A DNA stretch of 6,127 bases from the NCBI GenBank assembly GCA_018224415.1, contig JAGTUZ010000209.1:1-6127 (forward strand). Direction: 5' to 3'. A model generated the notes under the pieces. The model was not told the DNA's origin and searched no databases. It was given only the letters and a program-made list of their open reading frames with translations. The translations under genes and the position numbers were made by a program. The stretch is from Bacteroidota bacterium. Lineage in GTDB: Bacteria; Bacteroidota; Ignavibacteria; SZUA-365. Shown here piece after piece: positions 1-3,664 of this stretch; positions within the stretch are counted from its first letter, which is position 1; each line of letters begins with the position of its first letter.

Positions 1-1329
1 ATCAAAGTGCTGAAGGAAGCGGACGAACGCGACTCTGCGTACTGGGAGGCGAACGCAAAAATTCCCAGCACCGACGAAGAGCAGCGCGCCTATGAACGTG
101 CCGATTCCGTCAAGGCCGCGATGGACTCGACCAAATACGATGTGGGGCTTATGGACCTTCTTGTCGGCGGTACGACGGGATCGGACCATGTGAACGTCAG
201 CTTCCCCGGCCTCTTGGGACTATATCATTTCAACCGCGTCGAGGGCCATGCGCTGGAGGGCAGCGCCTCCTTCCGCATGCCTGATATCCCGCTGCGCACG
301 CTCTCCGCCATGGCGGGATACGGTTTTAACGACAAGCGGATGAAATGGTCGGTCGCGGGCGGCGTGCAGATCTTCGACACGCCCCGCCTGCAGCTCACCG
401 CCGAGCGGTATGCGACGCTGGGCTTCTTCGACCAGGGCAACCGCCTTCTCGGCACCGCCGGCACGACACTGACGACTCTGCTGCTCAAGTACGACCTGTA
501 TGATTATTTCTACCAGGACGGCTGGAGCGCGGGCACATCATACGACCTGCTGATGCTGTTTCCCGTTTCGATGAGTGTGAGCCGGAACCACTACCTCAAC
601 GCGGTGAACACAACCAACGAGAGTATTTTCCGACGTGACTGGATCTTCCGTGAAAACCCCGCGATCAACGAAGGTTCCATTCTCTCCGTGTACGGTGAGG
701 TCACGGTGGACGCGCGGGATTTCATTGACAACGCCGGTGTTATCCGCCGATTCGGAACGCGCAATCACGTGCCCACCGTCGGCATCGGCTGGCATCAGGC
801 TGATATCGAGGGAACGCAGTGGGAATATTTGAGCTGGACGGCCCGGCTGAACGGGAGCTTCGAATTTGGCATCGCGGGCGCGTTCGCCTACCGTCTGGTT
901 GCCACTGGCACCGGCGGTCCACTCGCCACACAGTCGCTGTACAGCCTGCCGGGAAGCATCGAATACTTCGCCGACAGCCGTCGCTTTCGCACGCTCGGTT
1001 TCCGTGAATTCGGCGGCGACCGACGCGTCACCGCGATGTTCACCTACAACCTGCGCGACTGGCTGTTCCGTGCCTCCGGTCTCCCCCTGCTCGCCGGCAG
1101 CGGCCTCGGAGTCGAGCTGTTCGCTTCCAGCGGCTGGGCCACCATGACCGACGCCACCCGCTCCCTGCAGCGCGTGCACGTCTCCGAGGCCAAGCTGCCC
1201 TTCTGGGAGGTCGGTTTCGGCATCGACAACATCCTCACACTGTTCCGCATCGATTTCGCATGGCGGCTGAATCACTTCCGGCCGGGGAGGAATTTTTTCT
1301 TCGGGCTGAATGCAGGGGTGCTGCTCTAG
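1..1329 (+). CDS. DUF5686-like outer-membrane beta-barrel protein, C-terminal part (5' end cut by window)
   Basis: The frame is open from base 1 and ends at TAG (1327-1329), giving about 442 visible residues. A GTG at base 7 is an internal codon by my reading, not the start, since no leader peptide is seen and the true N-terminus lies upstream. The first ~45 residues are a charged helix with a YWEANAKIPSTDEEQRAY-type segment, which resembles the 'W....PLT.EE...Y...DS' block of DUF5686 proteins. The rest alternates short aromatic strands and Gly/Asn/Asp turns (GYGFNDKRMKW; YDLYDYFYQDGWSAG; FREFGGDRR; FRIDFAWRLNHF), as expected for an outer-membrane beta-barrel. In this family an N-terminal carboxypeptidase-like regulatory (Ig-like) domain normally precedes the barrel and would lie outside the window. 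Exact function is unknown; a surface or transport role is inferred. The protein ends in GLNAGVLL rather than the common terminal aromatic. The gene converges on the glycosyltransferase, and a long hairpin starts 5 nt after its stop. Confidence 0.72.
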   Translation: MKVLKEADERDSAYWEANAKIPSTDEEQRAYERADSVKAAMDSTKYDVGLMDLLVGGTTGSDHVNVSFPGLLGLYHFNRVEGHALEGSASFRMPDIPLRTLSAMAGYGFNDKRMKWSVAGGVQIFDTPRLQLTAERYATLGFFDQGNRLLGTAGTTLTTLLLKYDLYDYFYQDGWSAGTSYDLLMLFPVSMSVSRNHYLNAVNTTNESIFRRDWIFRENPAINEGSILSVYGEVTVDARDFIDNAGVIRRFGTRNHVPTVGIGWHQADIEGTQWEYLSWTARLNGSFEFGIAGAFAYRLVATGTGGPLATQSLYSLPGSIEYFADSRRFRTLGFREFGGDRRVTAMFTYNLRDWLFRASGLPLLAGSGLGVELFASSGWATMTDATRSLQRVHVSEAKLPFWEVGFGIDNILTLFRIDFAWRLNHFRPGRNFFFGLNAGVLL

Positions 1330-1334
1330 GTGAG

Positions 1335-1557
1335 GGAGGAGTAAGGGAGGGGAGGTTGCGGAGGGCACAGTGAAGACATTTACCGCGGAGGCGCGCAGTG
1401 GCGCACAGAGGGATTCTTCGATGGTCCCTTCTCGGATGGCCGTCGGATACCGGGCACCATCGGAAGAGACAATCAAAAAAATCCTCTGCGCGCCACTGCG
1501 CGACTCTGTGGTAAAATCTTCTTTGTGTCCTCCGCAACCTCCCTCCCTTACTCCTCC
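1335..1557. repeat. Element A: long inverted-repeat hairpin between convergent gene ends
   Basis: The left arm (1335-1415) and right arm (1480-1557) are near-perfect inverted copies of about 80 bp. Each arm reads, from its outer end, GGAGGAGTAAGGGAGG, then a TTGCGGAGG-like block, GAAGAT..TTTACC, and a GC-rich inner part built on repeats of about 10 bp (GGCGCGCAGA-like). The arms differ at about eight substitutions and three single-base indels. The 64-nt loop is itself largely self-complementary, so almost all of 1335-1557 can fold into one hairpin. It fills most of the 248-bp gap between the DUF5686-like and glycosyltransferase genes. It could act on the 3' ends of both transcripts, but neither strand has a U-tract at the stem base, so it is not a standard intrinsic terminator. 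Related arms occur at 2404-2702 and 3504-3580. Confidence 0.85.
1415..1467. repeat. Nested inner hairpin in the loop of element A
   Basis: TCTTC-GATGGT-CCC (1415-1428) can pair with GGG-c-ACCATC-g-GAAGA (1452-1467), where the lower-case bases bulge, giving about 14 pairs inside the outer stem. The tip (1429-1451) has only a short CGG/CCG pairing. Bases 1468-1479, an A-rich stretch, remain unpaired between inner and outer stems. The inner sequence has no visible similarity to the loop of element B. Confidence 0.6.
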
Positions 1558-1577
1558 TCCCTAACTCCTCCCCCTCC
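1556..1577. repeat. Degenerate extra copy of the arm terminus next to the glycosyltransferase stop
   Basis: Outside the right arm of element A the sequence continues CCTCCCTAACTCCTCCCCC up to the glycosyltransferase stop codon (complement of 1578-1580). On the minus strand this reads as a second GGAGGAGTTAGGGA motif immediately after the TAA. It is a diverged duplicate of the arm terminus GGAGGAGTAAGGGA, spaced about one 12-14 bp unit away, and resembles the start of the 12-bp array seen at 3581-3664. Confidence 0.5.
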
Positions 1578-2309
1578 TTATTTTTTCAGCCCCTTGTATC
1601 TCCCCGACCAGAAATTCCCCCGTACCCGCAGCAGTCCCTTGATGTCATCGATGGCAGTCTTGACGATCTTGACACGGGTGTCGAGATCCTCGATCCATTT
1701 GACGGGGACGTCGTAGATGCGGTAGCCGCTTTTCTCGCCGATGATCAGCAGCTCGGAGTCGAAGAACCAGACATTATCCTCCACATGCGGGATGAGCACA
1801 TCCACCACCCGGCGGGTGACGGCCTTGAAGCCGCATTGCGCGTCGGAGAATCGGGTGAAGAACATGGCCTTCACCATCAGGTTATAGCTGCGTGAGATGA
1901 ATTCCCGCTTGACACTGCGTTCGGTGTTCGCGCCTTTCATCAGCCGCGAGCCCGTGCCGATGTCGTAGTCCTCATGCGCAAGAGCGTGCACCATCGGCGG
2001 AAAGGAATCGAGATTGGTCGAGAGGTCGACGTCCATGTAACTGACGATGTCCGCATCCGATTCCGTCCAGGATTTCTTCAGCGCCCGGCCGCGTCCTTTC
2101 TGCTCGAGGCGCAGGTAGCGCACGCGGTCATACCGCGCCGCGAGTTCGCGCGAGACTTCCGGCGTGCGGTCAATCGATGCGTTGTCGGCGATTTCGATCA
2201 TCCAGTCATACTCGGCCATCTGCTCGCTGAGGAAGGCATGCAGTGTCGGAATGCTGACCGGCAGCGCTTTTTCTTCGTTGTAGACAGGGATGGTCACGAG
2301 CAGTTTCAT
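1578..2309 (-). CDS. Glycosyltransferase family 2, polyprenyl/dolichyl-phosphate sugar synthase type
   Basis: A complete 243-residue GT-A fold enzyme, predicted to transfer a sugar from a nucleotide-sugar to a lipid phosphate or glycan acceptor at the cytoplasmic face of the membrane. Visible motifs: PVYNEE (8-13) opens the nucleotide-binding fold; ADNASIDRT (41-49) stands where family 2 enzymes have the first acidic motif; KGRGRALKKS (71-80); DVD (93-95) is the metal-binding DxD; DAQCGFK (156-162) and WFFDSELL (181-188) are the acceptor-side motifs typical of the dolichyl-phosphate glucose/mannose synthase branch. No C-terminal membrane helices are present, so it is the short soluble form. 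Donor and acceptor cannot be read from the sequence. The start ATG (2307-2309) is the only one ahead of the conserved fold. No clear Shine-Dalgarno precedes it (only a GGA), which is common in Bacteroidota. A candidate promoter lies 35-65 nt upstream. The TAA stop touches the outer end of element A. Confidence 0.88.
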   Translation of the reverse strand: MKLLVTIPVYNEEKALPVSIPTLHAFLSEQMAEYDWMIEIADNASIDRTPEVSRELAARYDRVRYLRLEQKGRGRALKKSWTESDADIVSYMDVDLSTNLDSFPPMVHALAHEDYDIGTGSRLMKGANTERSVKREFISRSYNLMVKAMFFTRFSDAQCGFKAVTRRVVDVLIPHVEDNVWFFDSELLIIGEKSGYRIYDVPVKWIEDLDTRVKIVKTAIDDIKGLLRVRGNFWSGRYKGLKK

Positions 2310-2343
2310 GGCGGTCCGTGGGGAATTGGGACAGGCTGGTCAT

Positions 2344-2374
2344 CAAAAGTAGGCAGGGGGGGAAGGATTTCCAA
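2344..2374 (-). promoter_or_regulatory. Candidate Bacteroidota-type promoter for the glycosyltransferase
   Basis: On the minus strand TACTTTTG (complement of 2344-2351) matches the -7 consensus TAnnTTTG of Bacteroidota sigma-ABfr promoters. A TTG (complement of 2372-2374) lies 20 nt upstream, near the place of the -33 TTTG box (here CTTG). The -7 box ends 34 nt before the ATG. The match is by eye and short; chance occurrence is possible. Confidence 0.35.
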
Positions 2375-2403
2375 GTTTGAGGGTCGACGGCGTTGTAGGC
2401 GGG

Positions 2404-2702
2404 GGAGGAGTAAGGGAGGGAGGTTGCGGAGGGCACAGAGAAGATTTTACCGCGGAGGCGCGCAGAGGCGCGCAGAGGGCATTTTTTGAGGTCGTTACCT
2501 GTCAGGTCATCGCAAACCGTTCGGCATCCCGGACGCATCGCTATGCTACCCGGCGGGTTTTCTCGTTGGTGGGGATTATCTTTCGCATGACGGCAAAGAT
2601 TGCCTGGAGGCGACTGGCAAAACAATCCTCTGTGCGCCTCTGCGTGACTCTGTGGTAAAATCTTCTCTGTGTCCTCTGCAGCCTCCCTCCCTTACTACTC
2701 CG
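2404..2702. repeat. Element B: second long inverted-repeat hairpin, between divergent genes
   Basis: The left arm (2404-2483) and right arm (2624-2702) are inverted copies of the same ~80-bp arm as in element A, with nine substitutions and one 2-nt indel between them. Seven of the nine become G-U pairs in plus-strand RNA. The arms enclose a loop of about 140 nt. The element takes up most of the 406-bp divergent gap between the glycosyltransferase and the thiamine-binding gene. Its right end stops 13 nt before the ATG of the latter, so it either lies in that gene's 5' leader or contains its promoter. No flanking target duplication is obvious. Confidence 0.85.
2484..2623. other. Non-coding insert (loop) of element B
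   Basis: About 140 nt lying between the two arms, with no similarity that I can see to the loop of element A. It contains a perfect odd palindrome ACCTGTCAGGT (2497-2507) and a small hairpin GGCAA-aga-TTGCC (2592-2604). Short open frames cross it in several frames, but none has a start with a ribosome site or protein-like composition. I see no gene here. It may be a separate repeat family captured between the arms, or a structured RNA segment. Confidence 0.4.
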
Positions 2703-2705
2703 GAG
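2702..2705 (+). promoter_or_regulatory. Probable ribosome binding site of the thiamine-binding gene
   Basis: GGAG lies 10 nt before the ATG at 2716, slightly farther than the usual 5-9 nt. Its first base is the last base of the right arm of element B, so the ribosome site sits exactly at the repeat boundary. Folding of the element could therefore affect its exposure. Confidence 0.45.
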
Positions 2706-2715
2706 ACTTATACAA

Positions 2716-3012
2716 ATGTACGTCATCGCTGATCTCATGGTCGTTCCCCTCGGAGTCGGAATTTCCGTCTCCCCGTATGTCGCCGCCTGCGAGAAAATCC
2801 TCACCGAGGCCGGACTCAAAACCCACCTCCATGCCTACGGCACGAACATCGAGGGAGAGTGGGATGTCGTGTTCGCCGCGGTGAAACGCTGCCACGAGGT
2901 CCTGCATGAAATGGGCGCGCCGCGCGTGTCTTCCAGCCTCAAGGTGGGGACACGCACCGACCGCATGCAGACGATGGACGACAAGATCCGCAGCGTGACG
3001 GACAAGCTCTGA
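2716..3012 (+). CDS. MTH1187/YkoF-family thiamine-binding protein
   Basis: A complete 98-residue protein of the usual length for the small UPF0045/MTH1187 family (Pfam Thiamine_BP), whose members form ferredoxin-like folds that oligomerise and bind thiamine or related ligands; the cellular role is not well settled. Family features visible: the first strand MYVIADLMVVPLG (1-13); the GISVSPYVA segment (15-23) starting helix 1; HLHAYGTNIEGE (37-48), the characteristic GTxIEGE turn that contributes to the ligand pocket; the helix VVFAAVKRCHEVLHEMG (51-67); and the final strand SSLKVGTRTD (73-82). No signal peptide or membrane segment is seen, so it is probably cytoplasmic. The ATG at 2716 fits the family N-terminus and follows a GGAG. 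No thiamine transport or synthesis genes and no recognisable TPP riboswitch are in the window. It converges on the GxxExxY gene with a 6-bp gap. Confidence 0.9.
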   Translation: MYVIADLMVVPLGVGISVSPYVAACEKILTEAGLKTHLHAYGTNIEGEWDVVFAAVKRCHEVLHEMGAPRVSSSLKVGTRTDRMQTMDDKIRSVTDKL

Positions 3013-3022
3013 TCGGGATCAG
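3009..3022. repeat. Short palindrome across two convergent stop codons
   Basis: CTGATCGGGATCAG contains a CTGATC/GATCAG inverted repeat whose arms carry the TGA stop of the thiamine-binding gene (3010-3012) and the TGA of the GxxExxY gene (complement of 3019-3021). As RNA it gives a small 5-6 bp stem. No U-tract follows on either strand, so terminator activity is uncertain. Confidence 0.4.
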
Positions 3023-3420
3023 GAGTTCGTCTTCGTTTCACTCTTCGGCGTGTTGATCATGCGAACGTAATTCTCCTTCAGGTGTCGGGCATTGAAGTTG
3101 AACAGCAGACCATGTGTCTTCTCGCTGAGCCGCATGTACGTCAGCAGCTGCGCCTTGTGCACTTCATGGATGGCATCCACGGCCTTGAGTTCCACCACCA
3201 CGCGATCCTCGACCAGCATGTCGATGCGGTATGCCGCATCCAGGCCGATATCCTTGTACCGCAGGGGCAGCGTCTTTTCCGTCTCCACCCGAAGTCCATT
3301 CGCGCGCAGCTCATACGCGAGACAGGTCCGATACGTCGACTCCAGCAGCCCCGGCCCCAATTCCGAATGCACCGTGTATGCGCATCCGATGATCTTGTAC
3401 GTCAAATCGTTGATCTGCAT
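3019..3420 (-). CDS. GxxExxY protein (PD-(D/E)XK nuclease-like fold)
   Basis: A complete 133-residue protein. The signature G24-LLE-STY30 gives the family its name (GxxExxY). It is followed by an aliphatic helix (LAYELRANGL, 34-43) and the core YRIDMLVEDRVVVELKA (64-80), where D67 and E77-x-K79 match the PD-(D/E)XK metal-site pattern. HKAQLLTYMRL (88-98) is the conserved helix carrying the Q seen in many such folds. The family is known from sequence but its function is undetermined; nuclease activity is inferred from the fold only. The start ATG (3418-3420) has a good ribosome site (AGGGAG, complement of 3427-3432) at 6 nt. The last ~10 residues (PKSETKTNS) are a polar tail. It lies on the same strand as the DUF4175-like gene, separated by 234 bp of repeats, so a separate promoter or read-through are both possible. 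Confidence 0.9.
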   Translation of the reverse strand: MQINDLTYKIIGCAYTVHSELGPGLLESTYRTCLAYELRANGLRVETEKTLPLRYKDIGLDAAYRIDMLVEDRVVVELKAVDAIHEVHKAQLLTYMRLSEKTHGLLFNFNARHLKENYVRMINTPKSETKTNS

Positions 3421-3426
3421 CTCTGG

Positions 3427-3432
3427 CTCCCT
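3427..3432 (-). promoter_or_regulatory. Ribosome binding site of the GxxExxY gene
   Basis: AGGGAG on the minus strand lies 6 nt upstream of the ATG and supports the chosen start. It contrasts with the weak signal before the glycosyltransferase gene. Confidence 0.65.
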
Positions 3433-3456
3433 GTGAGATGTTGAACAAAAAATGAA

Positions 3457-3498
3457 CCCTCCGCGCCCTCCTCCGCCCTCCTCTCCGCGCCCTTCCCC
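3457..3498. repeat. C-rich (minus-strand G-rich) degenerate repeat tract
   Basis: A 42-bp pyrimidine-rich tract with the 13-mer CTCCGCGCCCTCC at 3459-3471 and a partial copy at 3483-3492. The same 13-mer recurs exactly inside arm C at 3544-3556. On the minus strand it reads GGAGGGCGCGGAG and lies in the leader of the GxxExxY gene, just inside arm C. It may be a decayed piece of a second arm. Confidence 0.5.
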
Positions 3499-3503
3499 AA
3501 CAT

Positions 3504-3580
3504 ATCCTCCGCGCGCCTCTGCGCGCCTCCGCGGTAAAATCTTCTCCGCGCCCTCCTTATCCTCCCTCCCTTACTCCTCC
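3504..3580 (-). repeat. Element C: solitary repeat arm downstream of the DUF4175-like gene
   Basis: Read on the minus strand, this is a single copy of the same arm: GGAGGAGTAAGGGAGG terminus, GAAGATTTTACC centre and CCGCGGAGGCGCGCAGAGG inner part. The inner block is the 'left-arm' type (CCGCGGAGG) rather than the 'right-arm' type (CCACAGAGT) of elements A and B. No convincing inverted partner exists within the window, although the adjacent C-rich tract could be a remnant. Relative to the DUF4175-like gene the arm follows the stop in the same orientation as the left arm of element A follows its gene. Confidence 0.8.
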
Positions 3581-3664
3581 CTCTACTCCTCCCTCTACTC
3601 CTCCCTCTACTCCTCCCTCTACTCCTCCCTCTACTCCTCCCTCTACTCCTCCCTCTACTCCTCC
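3581..3664. repeat. 12-bp tandem repeat, seven units, overlapping a stop codon
   Basis: The unit CTCTACTCCTCC is repeated seven times without a mismatch. It is preceded by one degenerate unit (CCTTACTCCTCC, 3569-3580) that is the outer end of arm C. On the minus strand each unit is GGAGGAGTAGAG, purine-only except one T, and contains a Shine-Dalgarno-like GGAGG and a TAG. The TAG of the unit nearest the gene is the stop codon of the DUF4175-like gene. Because the unit is a multiple of three, every unit has an in-frame TAG. Perfect identity implies recent expansion. Confidence 0.95.

Noticed and set aside
538..1476. A 312-codon minus-strand frame opposite the barrel gene and running into element A
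   Set aside because: No recognisable domain, and it overlaps a well-supported barrel coding frame plus a repeat arm; shadow frame.
1335..1557. Element A as an ordinary Rho-independent terminator
   Set aside because: The stem is far too long and no U-tract follows it on either strand. A role at transcript ends remains possible but not as a standard terminator.
1974..2489. A 171-codon plus-strand frame opposite the glycosyltransferase start
   Set aside because: Arg/His-rich translation without a domain, crossing the promoter region and the left arm of element B; the glycosyltransferase motifs on the other strand are decisive.
2577..2584. TATCTTTC as a plus-strand -7 box for the thiamine-binding gene
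   Set aside because: It lacks the final G of TAnnTTTG and has no TTTG at the right distance upstream, so support is too weak to list.
3082..3444. Plus-strand frames of 114-120 codons opposite the GxxExxY gene
   Set aside because: Antisense shadows; the GxxExxY motif, nuclease-like core and ribosome site support the minus strand.
3569..3664. CRISPR array
   Set aside because: The 12-bp units are directly adjacent with no spacers, and there are no cas genes in the window.
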